Shown here: positions 7,948 through 17,504 of the stretch, piece by piece
Numbering within the stretch: position 1 is the stretch's first letter
Layout of the letters: every line of letters starts with the position of its first letter
NCBI GenBank assembly: GCA_963778675.1
Contig: CAVZVI010000007.1
Span: 342,221 to 406,220, forward strand
Direction: 5' to 3'
Length of the DNA: 64,000 nt
DNA from: CAWCDJ01 sp963778675
GTDB taxonomy: Bacteria > Acidobacteriota > Terriglobia > Bryobacterales > Bryobacteraceae
The notes under the pieces: generated by a model
The model's database searches: none
The model's input: only the letters and a program-made list of their open reading frames with translations
Told to the model about the DNA's origin: nothing
Translations under genes and position numbers: made by a program

Positions 7948-9564
7948 ATGCAACTACCATTTCGTTCGAAAGCCGGGCGGCGGGGGTCGACTCTGGTGCT
8001 CTTTACCCTGATGCTGCCGACGATGCTCATCCCGCTGGCGGGCCTGGGAATCGATGCCACGATGCTTTACATCGTGCAGGCCAAGCTTTCGGCGGCGGTA
8101 GACGGCGCGGCGCTGGGAGCCGGACGCCTGCTCGGCACGCTGGCTTCACCAAACGAAATCGCGGGCGAGTTCCTGACAGCCAATTTCCCCGCAAACGGAA
8201 CGATGGGGTTCTGGGGGGCCTTCAACCTGACGCCGTCCATCTCGGTCTCCATGGGAACTACCAAGTCCATACACGTCACCGCCACCGCCGATGTCCCGCT
8301 GTTGTTCGCGCGGATCTTCGGTTTTCCCACGGCCAGGGTCGCAGCGAACGCGATGGCCACACGCCGTGATTCGCGGGTGGTGCTGGTCATCGACCGCTCC
8401 GGCTCCATGAACACCACGGACCATGCCGGCAGCACGGTCATTCAGGATGTGATCAACTATTCGCAAAGCTTCACGCAGGATTTCACGCCCGGAGTGGACG
8501 AGGTGGGGCTGGTCGTTTTCGACGGCAGCGCGGTGGTCGGCTACCCAACGGTGCGGCCGTGGGATTCGACGACCACGTCGGCATCCACGGGCGGTCCGGA
8601 TACCGCCTTCATGGACGGCTCCAGCACGGACATGGTTCACCAGATCCAGGCCATTACCGCCAACAGCGGTACGGGAATCGGCGATGCGCTCTCGGTCGCT
8701 TATATCGAGCTGCAAAAGGCACACATGAAAGACCTGTTGGCCAAGGGCGTGGACGACAAGCTGAATTCCATCGTGCTGTTCACCGACGGAGTGCCGTCGG
8801 CTGTATCGATGTTCCTGAACAACCCGGCCAACAACAACGCGGACAACGTGGTTACCAGCAGCAGTTGCAGCTATAGAGACATCCGCACGAACAACACGAC
8901 GCAAAAGATGTATGGCTGGCTGGCGATTCCAGGCCCGGCATTTAGCGGGTCGTCCGGTTACGGCTTGTACCTGATGGCGAGCACGGATCCGTCATCCAGC
9001 CACACCGCCAACTGGTGGATGAAGAATGGAGGGTCCGATGCGGCCGCACCCAATCCTTCGACGCCGTTTAACAACTGCGGCAGCAACTTCACCAACAGCG
9101 GCGGCAGTTTCAGCTACAGCAGTCTCTCCGCCATCCCGCACTATGACATGTGGGGAAACGATCTGCGAACCTCCAATTACAAATACTCCCACGTCGTCGG
9201 GGGCTCGGTCAGTTCCATTTACACAGGAACCAATCTGAATCCTTCCCAGAAATCGAACAACTATCACTGGGGCCTGGCCATCTGGAATGCCGCCGACAGC
9301 GCGGCCTACGCAGCCCGGACGGATTCGAATATGCCGAATCGTCCGGGTGACACCCAAAACATGGCAATCGCCATCTATACCATTGGCTACACCGGCAACG
9401 GCGGAACCGATGACGGCCTGCTGCGCCGGATCGCCAATGACAAGAGCGCTTCCGGCTACGATGCCGGCCAGCCCACCGGTCTCTACGTGCAAGCCAGCGA
9501 TTCCGGAACCTTGAGCACCGCCTTCAGCACCATCGCCGCGGCCATTCTCCGCCTGGCACAATAA
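7948..9564 (+). CDS. TadG-like protein with von Willebrand factor A domain
   Basis: A 538-residue protein with a TadG N-terminus (GRRGSTLVLFTLMLPTM, hydrophobic helix about residues 13-40, then IVQAKLSAAVDGAALGAGR). A VWA domain starts near residue 142, where VVLVIDRSGSMNTT gives the DxSxS metal-site (MIDAS) motif. FTDGVPSA near residue 273 fits the later part of the same fold. The C-terminal half is rich in Ser, Asn, Gly and Thr, as in surface proteins. An AGGA site precedes the ATG. VWA-TadG proteins are thought to act in adhesion or pilus assembly; it is the last gene of the TadE-TadE-TadG operon. Confidence 0.88.
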   Translation: MQLPFRSKAGRRGSTLVLFTLMLPTMLIPLAGLGIDATMLYIVQAKLSAAVDGAALGAGRLLGTLASPNEIAGEFLTANFPANGTMGFWGAFNLTPSISVSMGTTKSIHVTATADVPLLFARIFGFPTARVAANAMATRRDSRVVLVIDRSGSMNTTDHAGSTVIQDVINYSQSFTQDFTPGVDEVGLVVFDGSAVVGYPTVRPWDSTTTSASTGGPDTAFMDGSSTDMVHQIQAITANSGTGIGDALSVAYIELQKAHMKDLLAKGVDDKLNSIVLFTDGVPSAVSMFLNNPANNNADNVVTSSSCSYRDIRTNNTTQKMYGWLAIPGPAFSGSSGYGLYLMASTDPSSSHTANWWMKNGGSDAAAPNPSTPFNNCGSNFTNSGGSFSYSSLSAIPHYDMWGNDLRTSNYKYSHVVGGSVSSIYTGTNLNPSQKSNNYHWGLAIWNAADSAAYAARTDSNMPNRPGDTQNMAIAIYTIGYTGNGGTDDGLLRRIANDKSASGYDAGQPTGLYVQASDSGTLSTAFSTIAAAILRLAQ

Positions 9565-9567
9565 GGC

Positions 9568-9582
9568 TCGCAATTCTTGCGA
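9568..9582 (+). terminator. Possible intergenic hairpin after the Tad-like operon
   Basis: TCGCAA at 9568-9573 pairs perfectly with TTGCGA at 9577-9582 over a TTC triloop, four bases after the TadG stop codon. There is no downstream T-tract, so intrinsic termination is doubtful. Confidence 0.35.
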
Positions 9583-9613
9583 ACTTGTGGGCGGCCGGAG
9601 CGTATTGTCCCAT

Positions 9614-12082
9614 ATGGGAACTCTGCTCCAGCACCCCAGGCACATCGCGCGACGGCTCCTACGCTCACCGATGTTTGCGTTCCTCACGATTCTGACGCTG
9701 GCCATCGGGATCGGCGCGAATACCGCTATTTTCAGCGTGTTGGACGGGGTACTGCTGAAGCCCCTGCCGTTCCCCGCATCCTCGCGGCTGGTCGGGGTCT
9801 GGCAGACCGCGCCGGGTATCGGGATCGGGGAGTTGAATGCGTCTCCCGCCACCTACTTCACCTATCGTGAAGAATCCAGGACCTTCCAGGATATCGGCCT
9901 GTGGCGCCGCGACAGCGTGAGCGCCACCGGCATCGCGGAGCCGGAAGAGATCGACTGCCTGATGGTGACCGACGGCACGCTGCCCCTTCTGGGAGTGCAG
10001 CCCGTCCTGGGCCGCTGGTTTACCCGCAAGGACGATTCGCCGGATAGCCCGGAGACCGTCATGCTGGCCTACGGCTACTGGCAGCGGCGATTCGGCGGCG
10101 ACCCCGGCGCGATCGGGCGGCGGATTCTGCTCGACGGCAAGGCTCGAGAAGTGATCGGCGTGATGCCGCGCACATTCCGGTTTATGAATTTTCAGCCGGC
10201 CGTGATCCTGCCTTTCCGGTTCGACCGCGGCAAAGTGTTCGTCGGCAATTTCAGCTACCAGGCAGTCGCCCGCCTGAAGCCGGGCGTCACCCTGGCACAA
10301 GCCAATGCGGACGTGGCGCGCATGATCCCGATGTTGAGCGTCAAGTTCCCCCCTGCCCCCGGGCTGACCGTCAAGATGCTGCAGGACGCCCGCATGGGGC
10401 CGCTGGTGCGGCCGCTCAAGGTCGACGTGGTGGGCGATATCGGCAAACTCCTGTGGGTGCTGATGGGCACGGTGGGAATCGTGCTGTTCATCGCCTGCGC
10501 CAATGTCGCGAACCTCCTGCTGGTGAGGGCCGAAGGGCGGCAGCACGAGCTCGCCATCCGGACGGCCCTGGGCGCCAGCCGCTGGCAGGTGGCGCGCGAG
10601 CTGCTGCTCGAAAGCGTAGCGCTCGGGGTGATCGGCGGAGCCTTCGGCCTGGGGATGGCCGAAGTGGCTTTGCGCCTGCTGGCGGCCGCCGGGCCGCGCA
10701 ATCTTCCCAGGCTGGATGAGATCGGAATCGACTTCCAGGTCCTGCTGTTCACGCTGGGAATTTCGCTGGCGGCCGGCCTGCTGTTCGGGGCCATTCCGGT
10801 GCTCAAATACGCCGGGCCGCGGGTGGCGGGCGCACTGCGTCAGGGCGGCCGGACTTTGAGCGAAGGGCGAGAGAGACACCACGCGCGCAACGTGCTGGTG
10901 GTGGTGCAGGTTGCTCTCGCGCTGGTCCTGCTCATCAGCTCGGGACTCATGATCCGCACGCTCCAGGCTCTCAAGCGGGTACAGCCCGGGTTCACGAAAC
11001 CGGAAGACGTTCTTTCCTTCCACGTTTCCATACCGGGAGCGCAGGTGCCGGACCCCCAGCAGGTGGTGCGGCTTACCAATCAGATCGTGGAGAAGCTCCA
11101 GGCCTTGCCGGGGGTCACCGGAGCAGCAGTTTCCAACTCCGTCACCATGGAGGGCACGAGCGACAACGACCCGGTTTTTGCGGCGGACCGCACCTATGCG
11201 GAGGGTCAACTGCCGCCCATCCGCCGCTTCAAATTCATCGGCCCGGGGACCTTTGCTGCGATGGGCAATCCGCTGGTGGCCGGGCGGGACCTCACCTGGA
11301 CGGACATCTACGAGCACCGTCCCGTTGTGCTGGTGTCGGAGAACCTGGCGCGCGAGCTATGGGGCAATCCGGCGGCGGCGCTGGGGAAACGGGTCCGCGA
11401 GAGCCCCAAGGGAACCTGGCGGGAGGTCGTCGGCGTGGCAGGTGACGAGCGCGACGACGGCGTCAGCCGGAAGGCGCCCTGCATCGTCTATTGGCCCCTG
11501 CTGATCACGAATTTCTGGGGAGACGCCCAGAACGTACAGCGCTTTCCCGCATTTCTGATCCGCAGCACGCGCAGCCGCACCAGCGCCTTCGTGCAGGAAG
11601 CGGAGCGCGCGGTCTGGTCGCTGAACCCGAACCTCACCATCACGCGGGTGCGGACGGTCGAGGAAGTGTACGAACGCTCCATGGCGCGCACCTCTTTCAC
11701 CCTGGTGATGCTCACCATCGCAGCAGGGATGGCGCTGCTGCTCGGACTGGTGGGAATTTACGGCGTGGTCTCCTACTCGGTGTCGCAGCGCACCCGCGAG
11801 ATCGGAATCCGCATGGCCCTGGGCGCCCGGCAGGAGTCGGTGCGCCAGATGTTCGTGGGGCACGCGCTGGCGCTGACCGCCATCGGCGTGCTATGCGGCT
11901 TGGGCGCGGCGGTTGCGTTGACGCGGCTGATGTCGGCGCTGCTCTACGGCGTTACGCCCCTCGACCCGGTAACCTACGTCGCGGTATCGATGCTGCTGGC
12001 AGCCGCTGCGCTTACCGCCAGCTACATTCCTGCTCGAAAGGCGACCGGAATCGATCCGGCCACGGCGTTGCGGGCGGAGTAG
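9614..12082 (+). CDS. Orphan MacB/FtsX-type ABC permease (ADOP family)
   Basis: An 822-residue duplicated permease of the type common in Acidobacteria. The N-terminal module begins with RRLLRSPMFAFLTILTLAIG and GIGANTAIFSVL (helix 1), followed by a MacB-like periplasmic domain and three helices; the IACANVANLLLVRAEGRQHE stretch is hallmark FtsX. A second copy of the module fills the C-terminal half and ends with TREIGIRMALGARQ, a last helix pair and PARKATGIDPATALRAE. No ATPase gene is adjacent. I chose ATG 9614 because the encoded start matches relatives; GTG 9587 is upstream in frame. Exported substrate unknown (macrolides, lipoproteins and peptides are known for MacB relatives). Confidence 0.9.
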   Translation: MGTLLQHPRHIARRLLRSPMFAFLTILTLAIGIGANTAIFSVLDGVLLKPLPFPASSRLVGVWQTAPGIGIGELNASPATYFTYREESRTFQDIGLWRRDSVSATGIAEPEEIDCLMVTDGTLPLLGVQPVLGRWFTRKDDSPDSPETVMLAYGYWQRRFGGDPGAIGRRILLDGKAREVIGVMPRTFRFMNFQPAVILPFRFDRGKVFVGNFSYQAVARLKPGVTLAQANADVARMIPMLSVKFPPAPGLTVKMLQDARMGPLVRPLKVDVVGDIGKLLWVLMGTVGIVLFIACANVANLLLVRAEGRQHELAIRTALGASRWQVARELLLESVALGVIGGAFGLGMAEVALRLLAAAGPRNLPRLDEIGIDFQVLLFTLGISLAAGLLFGAIPVLKYAGPRVAGALRQGGRTLSEGRERHHARNVLVVVQVALALVLLISSGLMIRTLQALKRVQPGFTKPEDVLSFHVSIPGAQVPDPQQVVRLTNQIVEKLQALPGVTGAAVSNSVTMEGTSDNDPVFAADRTYAEGQLPPIRRFKFIGPGTFAAMGNPLVAGRDLTWTDIYEHRPVVLVSENLARELWGNPAAALGKRVRESPKGTWREVVGVAGDERDDGVSRKAPCIVYWPLLITNFWGDAQNVQRFPAFLIRSTRSRTSAFVQEAERAVWSLNPNLTITRVRTVEEVYERSMARTSFTLVMLTIAAGMALLLGLVGIYGVVSYSVSQRTREIGIRMALGARQESVRQMFVGHALALTAIGVLCGLGAAVALTRLMSALLYGVTPLDPVTYVAVSMLLAAAALTASYIPARKATGIDPATALRAE

Positions 12083-12130
12083 TCTGGCCATGCTTCCGGC
12101 CTGCCGCCCGCCGGATGGGAAAATGGAGGC

Positions 12131-13435
12131 ATGGACTTCGAGTTCCCGCTGCGCGCACTGCGTTCGCGGAACTACCGGTTGTTCTTCACCGGACAAAGCA
12201 TATCCCTGATCGGCACCTGGATGACGCGGGTTGCCACGGCCTGGCTGGTGTACCGGCTCACCGGCTCGGCCTTGCTGCTGGGCGTGGTGAGCTTCTGCGG
12301 GCAGATTCCGGCGTTTTTCCTGGCGCCCCCGGCGGGCGTCTGGGTGGACCGCTGGAACCGCCACCGCGTGCTGATCGTGACGCAGGCGCTCTCCATGGCG
12401 CAGTCGCTGGCGCTCGCGGCCCTGGCGCTCACCGGCACCATCCGCGTCTGGCACATCGTGGCGCTGGCGCTGTTGCAGGGAATGATCAACGCTTTCGACA
12501 TGCCGGCTCGACAGGCGTTTGTGGTGCAGATGGTGGAACGCCGCGAGGAATTGGGGAACGCCATTGCGCTCAATTCCTCCATGGTGAATGCGGCGCGCCT
12601 GGCGGGGCCGGCCATCGCCGGTATCGTCATTGCAGCGGTGGGAGAAGGCTGGTGCTTCCTGGCCGACGGGCTGAGCTACCTGGCGGTGATCGCATCGCTG
12701 ATCGCAATGCGCGTCGCTGAGCAGCCCTCCCGCCCGCCGGGGCGCCGCGCCTGGCAGGAATTCGCCGAAGGGTGGCATTACGTGCGGACCTCGAGGCCCA
12801 TCCGTTCGCTGTTGTTGATGCTCGGCCTGGTCAGCCTTCTGGGGATGCCCTACGCGGTGCTGATGCCCGTATTCGCTTCCAGGATCCTGCACGGCGGGCC
12901 GAACACCCTGGGCTTCCTGATGTCCGCCTCGGGAGTGGGAGCGCTGGCAGGCGCTTTCCTGCTGGCGATGCGCAAGTCGGTGCTGGGCCTGGGCCGGCGC
13001 ATTGTCCTGGCGGCGGCCATGTTGGGCGCGGCGCTGATCGGCTTCGCTCTCTCGCGCTCGCTCTGGCTTTCGCTTGTGCTGCTGCCGTTCGCCGGCTTCG
13101 GCATGATGCAGCAGATGGCCTCCACCAACACCATCCTGCAGACCATCGTGGATGACGACAAGCGCGGGCGCGTGATGGCGTATTACGCGATGGCCTTCCA
13201 GGGAATGGCGCCCTTCGGGAGTCTTTGGGCCGGGGCGCTGACGGCGCGCATCGGCGCGCCCCCGACCCTCGTGATCGCCGGCGCGCTGTGCCTGGCCGGG
13301 GCAGCGTGGTTCGCATCCCAACTGCGGGAAATCCGTACCGTGGTGCGTCCTATCTATGTGCGGCTGGGAATTCTGCCGGAAGCCGCCCTGGGTGTCCAGG
13401 CGGCGTCGGCCTTGGAAATAGAAGGGGCACCGTAA
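12131..13435 (+). CDS. MFS exporter (EntS/MFS_3-like)
   Basis: A 434-residue, roughly 12-helix major facilitator. The start region, ALRSRNYRLFFTGQSISLIG then TWMTRVATAWLVYRLT, and DRWNRHRVLIVTQ at the helix 2-3 loop match the MFS_3/EntS-like exporters. INAFDMPARQAFVVQMVERRE in the middle is the other clear family mark. It lies 48 bases after the ABC permease gene and could be cotranscribed with it. A clear paralogue lies at 56746-58068 in this window. The substrate is unknown; siderophore or drug export is the usual role of the family. Confidence 0.9.
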   Translation: MDFEFPLRALRSRNYRLFFTGQSISLIGTWMTRVATAWLVYRLTGSALLLGVVSFCGQIPAFFLAPPAGVWVDRWNRHRVLIVTQALSMAQSLALAALALTGTIRVWHIVALALLQGMINAFDMPARQAFVVQMVERREELGNAIALNSSMVNAARLAGPAIAGIVIAAVGEGWCFLADGLSYLAVIASLIAMRVAEQPSRPPGRRAWQEFAEGWHYVRTSRPIRSLLLMLGLVSLLGMPYAVLMPVFASRILHGGPNTLGFLMSASGVGALAGAFLLAMRKSVLGLGRRIVLAAAMLGAALIGFALSRSLWLSLVLLPFAGFGMMQQMASTNTILQTIVDDDKRGRVMAYYAMAFQGMAPFGSLWAGALTARIGAPPTLVIAGALCLAGAAWFASQLREIRTVVRPIYVRLGILPEAALGVQAASALEIEGAP

Positions 13436-13536
13436 AGGAATATGCGGCAAAGAAAGGACGATTACCGGTCCCCGCTATAGTAAAATACAACAGGGCCTGA
13501 ATATATCAGTGGTACCGCAGCCCGCCCGGAGGAGTG

Positions 13537-16419
13537 ATGACGCAGCCGCCCGCCCGCCGCACGCCTTACCAACTGGTCGCCTTGTTTCTGGTCCTGGCCT
13601 GCTCCATTGTGGCAATCACCTGGCGATACGACGCGGGCCAGCGGGAGGCTGTCCAGCGGCAGGTCCAGAATCAATTGATGACCATCGCCGATTCCAAGGT
13701 GAAGCAGGTCTCCGAATGGCTGGCGCAGCGCATGGGAGAGGCCCGCTCACTGCTGGCGAACCGAATGACTCTCTCGGTCATCGAACGGCTGGCAGACGGC
13801 CGCGGAACCCGCGCCGAGGCCGCCGAGGTAAAGGACTGGCTGGTGGCCAGCTGCCGCGAGTTGCAGTTTGCAAACGCGATCCTGACGAACCGCGAAGGAA
13901 CCGTAATCGCCTTCGCGGGCCGCACTTACGGTGACGAGGGGCATCTCCGTAGCGTGGCCCTGGAAGTGATCGCCGCGGGAGACATCGAGCTGCGCGATCT
14001 GCACAACGAGCCCGGGGTGGGTACCCACCTGGGGCTGAATATACCCTTGCGGATGACAGCGGAAGCGCCGCCTTTTGGAGCGCTGCTCATCGCCATCGAC
14101 CCGGCCGACTATCTCGACCCGGTACTCAACCGCTGGCCCGTTCCGACGTCGAGCGGCGAAGTGCTGCTGGTACGGCGGGAGGGAGACCAGGCTCTGATAC
14201 TGAACGAATTGCGCCTGCGGCCCGGTTCGGCCATGCGGCTGACCGTGCCGATGAGCCGCACGGACGTTCCTTCCGTAAAGGCGCTGGAAGGTCACGAGGG
14301 CGTGTTGCAGGGACTCAGCATCGACGGAATTCCGGTGTTCGCGGCCACTCGCCCGGTGCCCGGGACCTCCTGGCGGCTGGTGGCCCAAATGAAATCCGAT
14401 GAGGTGCTCTCCCCGCTTCGGTGGAGGTCGATGGCATTGGGTTTTTTGGCATTTTCTCTCGTCGTGGCGGCGGGCGGCGGAGTGTTCGTTCTGCTGCGCC
14501 GGCAGGAGCGTCAGTTCGACCATGCCCAATACCAGGCCAAAGTGGACCTTCAGGAAAGCGAGAAGCGCTTCCGCAGTGTGGTGGAGAACGCCCCCGAAGG
14601 AATTGTGGTGATCTCCGGACTGGCATACCGGTACTTGAACCCGGCGGCCGTCCGGATGCTGGGCGCAGATCATGCCGGGGAAATGATCGGCAAACCTGCA
14701 ATTGAGGACGTTCACCCCGAGGAACGGGATTCGGCCTTGCAGCGGATCCGCCAGGTCGAAGCAGGCGAAGCCGCCCCGGCCCAGGAGCGGCGCATGATGC
14801 GCCGGGACGGGACGATTTTCCAGACGGAAGTGCTGGCCGTTCCGTTCGAGCATGACGGCCGGCCGGCGGCCATGGCCTTCTACCGCGACATCACCGAACG
14901 CCACCGGCTGGAAGAACAGTTACGGCATTCGCAGAAGATGGAGAGCGTCGGGCGGCTGGCCGGCGGGGTGGCGCATGACTTCAACAACATGCTGACCGTC
15001 ATCAACGGCTATTCCCAAATGGAGCTTGACATGCCGGGGCTGCCGCCGGAGACGCGCGCGAGTATCGAGGAGATCCGGGCAGCCGGAGAGCGGGCGGCGG
15101 CATTGACGCGGCAGTTGCTGGCTTTCAGCCGGAAGCAGGTGTCCGAACCGGTACCGCTCAATTTGAACCGCCTGGTGGAACAGGAAGCCGGCATGCTCCG
15201 CAGGCTGATCGGCGAAGATGTGAACGTCTCGATGCGGCTCGACCCCGCCATCGGCCTCGTTCTGGCCGACCGGGGTCTGCTTCAGCAGGTGCTCATGAAT
15301 CTGACGGTAAACGCCCGCGACGCAATGCCCTCCGGCGGGAACATCGTCATCGAGACTTCCAACACCTGGTTGGAGGGAGCTGCGGCCGCCGAGGCTCACG
15401 CCAGCCCCGGCCCGTATTCCGTGCTGGCCGTGAGCGATACGGGCACCGGCATGAGCCCGGAGACTTTGCAGCGGATCTTCGAGCCTTTCTACACCACCAA
15501 GCCGAACGGTACCGGCCTCGGCCTGGCTACCGTTTACGGCATCGTGCAGCAGAGTCACGGGTCCATCCAGGTATCCAGCCGGCCGGGGGAAGGCTCCACT
15601 TTCCGCGTTTACCTGCCACAGACGGATCGTGTTTCCAGCCCGGCTCCGGAGCCTGTTCAGGGCAGCCGGTCCGACCAGGGCGTGGGGGCGACCGTCCTGG
15701 TCGTAGAGGATCAGGACAATGTCCGCGGACTGGCTTGCGGGGTGTTGAGGCGCCATGGCTACCTTGTGATCGAAGCGGCCAGCGGCGCCGAAGCGCTGGC
15801 GATCTGCCGCCGTGAGGGGAGTGCCATCGATCTGCTGCTCACCGATGTGGTGATGCCCGGAATGTCGGGACCGGAATTGGCCGCCCGATTGTGCGAGTCC
15901 ATGCCCGGACTCCAGGTGCTGCTCACCACCGGGTATGCACCCGACAAGGTCGCATCTGAAATCGCGGGGTCCCTGGAGAACTATCTCGCCAAACCGTTTA
16001 CTCCGGATGAACTCCTGAACAAAGTGCGGGCGCGACTGGCGGATTGCGCCGCCCGCAAGACGGTGCTGGTGATCGACGACGATGACTCCGTGCGGGCGGT
16101 GCTCACCAAGACCCTCAGCAAGGCGGGCTACCGCGTCCGGGCGGCGCGGGACGGAAAGGCCGGAATGCGACTGGTGCGCCAGGGCCCGGTACATCTCGTC
16201 ATCACGGACCTGGTCATGCCCGAACAGGAAGGCCTCGAGACCGTGCGGATGCTGCGGCAGGACTATCCGCGGCTCCCGGTAGTGGCCATGTCGGGCGCGT
16301 TTGACGGCGACTTTCTCAAAGCCGCCGGGACCTTCGGAGCGAACTCGCTCCTCCGCAAGCCGGTCCTCAAGGACGACCTTCTGGCGGTCGTCCGCGAACT
16401 GGCCGGACAACCATCCTGA
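13537..16419 (+). CDS. Hybrid sensor histidine kinase with PAS and two receiver domains
   Basis: A 960-residue membrane kinase. Order: membrane helix (about 10-29), extracytoplasmic sensor region (30-295), second helix (297-320), PAS domain (about 340-460), HisKA with the phospho-acceptor His480 in GGVAHDFNNM, HATPase with the GTGLGLATVYGI lid (about 655-670), then two receiver domains whose acceptor aspartates are about D770 (LLLTDVVMPG) and D891 (LVITDLVMPE). No DNA-binding output domain is present, so signalling must continue to a partner encoded elsewhere. I chose ATG 13537 behind a GGAGG site; GTG 13534 is one codon upstream. It stands alone on its strand after the MFS gene, with about 100 AT-richer bases before it. 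Confidence 0.93.
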   Translation: MTQPPARRTPYQLVALFLVLACSIVAITWRYDAGQREAVQRQVQNQLMTIADSKVKQVSEWLAQRMGEARSLLANRMTLSVIERLADGRGTRAEAAEVKDWLVASCRELQFANAILTNREGTVIAFAGRTYGDEGHLRSVALEVIAAGDIELRDLHNEPGVGTHLGLNIPLRMTAEAPPFGALLIAIDPADYLDPVLNRWPVPTSSGEVLLVRREGDQALILNELRLRPGSAMRLTVPMSRTDVPSVKALEGHEGVLQGLSIDGIPVFAATRPVPGTSWRLVAQMKSDEVLSPLRWRSMALGFLAFSLVVAAGGGVFVLLRRQERQFDHAQYQAKVDLQESEKRFRSVVENAPEGIVVISGLAYRYLNPAAVRMLGADHAGEMIGKPAIEDVHPEERDSALQRIRQVEAGEAAPAQERRMMRRDGTIFQTEVLAVPFEHDGRPAAMAFYRDITERHRLEEQLRHSQKMESVGRLAGGVAHDFNNMLTVINGYSQMELDMPGLPPETRASIEEIRAAGERAAALTRQLLAFSRKQVSEPVPLNLNRLVEQEAGMLRRLIGEDVNVSMRLDPAIGLVLADRGLLQQVLMNLTVNARDAMPSGGNIVIETSNTWLEGAAAAEAHASPGPYSVLAVSDTGTGMSPETLQRIFEPFYTTKPNGTGLGLATVYGIVQQSHGSIQVSSRPGEGSTFRVYLPQTDRVSSPAPEPVQGSRSDQGVGATVLVVEDQDNVRGLACGVLRRHGYLVIEAASGAEALAICRREGSAIDLLLTDVVMPGMSGPELAARLCESMPGLQVLLTTGYAPDKVASEIAGSLENYLAKPFTPDELLNKVRARLADCAARKTVLVIDDDDSVRAVLTKTLSKAGYRVRAARDGKAGMRLVRQGPVHLVITDLVMPEQEGLETVRMLRQDYPRLPVVAMSGAFDGDFLKAAGTFGANSLLRKPVLKDDLLAVVRELAGQPS

Positions 16420-16425
16420 CGGTTC

Positions 16426-17379
16426 TCAGCGCTTCAACTCTGCCACGATTTCGGCAGCAATTTCGCGGGCGCGGCCCAGTTCGCCGGGCGGCAAGCTGAT
16501 CGCCCCCACGCGGGCGTGTCCGCCGCCGCCGTAGCGTTCGCAGATCGTGGCCAGGTTGTGCGTGGGCTCGCGGGAAGCCCACGGATTCGACCCGACCGAG
16601 ATCTTGGTGCGAAAACTGGAAGGGCTCACGGAAACCGTGTAAGTGGCGGCCGGAAACAGGTAATAGGGAATGAATTTGTTATAGCCTTCCACGTCATAGT
16701 CCGCCAGGTCGAAGAACACCACGCCGTTGTCTTCGCGTGCCTGGCGGCGGATGATCTCCTTGTTTTCGAGGTGGCGCCGGTAGAGCGGCTCGTAGAGCGC
16801 CTCGATTTCCGGCTCCGCCACGATATCGGCCAGCTTTCGATGCTGCATCCAACCGATGATCTTTTGCACGATGCCGGAGCCTTTGGCGGCCTCGATCACC
16901 AGGGTCAGTTTCATGGCCGGAGCGCCGAGTTCCACCGCGGTCTTGGCATCCGGATACTGCGCGCCGTCGATGATGATGGACCAGTGGACCAGGTCGTCCA
17001 GGTCCGGCGCACGGAAGCCGAAGCGCTCGCATGCCACTGCCGCGATGAAGGAAGTGCACGACTTATAGCTCGGGTCGTAGAGTTTACGCCCGCTGCTTTC
17101 GTGCCGGAAATGCTCGGCGTCCTCAGGGGTGAGGAAGGCGCTCTGATGGTGGTCGAACCACCAGGTGAGCTTCGGATTGCTCGAATATTTAAAATCCACG
17201 ATGGCATTTTCGTCGCCGTCGAACAGGGCGTCGTCGAACAACTGCGAAGCCTTGTGAGCCATTCCGGTGTAACGGAATTCCGCATCCGGGTGGATCGCCC
17301 CCGCGATAAAGCGGCTGAAGAAGGCAGCAGAAGCCGCCCCGTCGAAGCAATGGTCGTGGTACAACACTCGTTCCAGCAT
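16426..17379 (-). CDS. DHH family phosphoesterase
   Basis: A 317-residue DHH-DHHA1 protein. The first motif is YHDHCFDGAASA (metal site DHCFDG in place of DHxDGD), the DHH motif is WWFDHHQSAF, and the DHHA1 end carries YGGGGHARVGAISLP. The family cleaves phosphodiester or pyrophosphate bonds, for example nanoRNA (NrnA), cyclic dinucleotides or pyrophosphate. Substrate choice cannot be made here: spacing and the absence of CBS or PAS domains favour a small cytoplasmic NrnA-like enzyme. It ends 6 bases from the convergent kinase gene and is divergent from the next gene with 125 bases between. Confidence 0.85.
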   Translation of the reverse strand: MLERVLYHDHCFDGAASAAFFSRFIAGAIHPDAEFRYTGMAHKASQLFDDALFDGDENAIVDFKYSSNPKLTWWFDHHQSAFLTPEDAEHFRHESSGRKLYDPSYKSCTSFIAAVACERFGFRAPDLDDLVHWSIIIDGAQYPDAKTAVELGAPAMKLTLVIEAAKGSGIVQKIIGWMQHRKLADIVAEPEIEALYEPLYRRHLENKEIIRRQAREDNGVVFFDLADYDVEGYNKFIPYYLFPAATYTVSVSPSSFRTKISVGSNPWASREPTHNLATICERYGGGGHARVGAISLPPGELGRAREIAAEIVAELKR

Positions 17380-17504
17380 TCGATAGTTGAGGAAAACCTA
17401 CCAGGATGCCTGAACCGGCGCGAAAAAGCAAGCGCACGCGCAGGATCAGTATTTCCGGTCTTGAACTACTTGAACTCGGTGCTGCCCGGGTGCACAATCA
17501 GGAT

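Noticed and set aside
9665..13450. Large antisense frames opposite the ABC permease and the MFS gene (up to 550 codons)
   Set aside because: Composition is typical of GC-driven antisense frames (His/Arg/Pro/Gln-rich), and the sense strand carries clear family motifs throughout.
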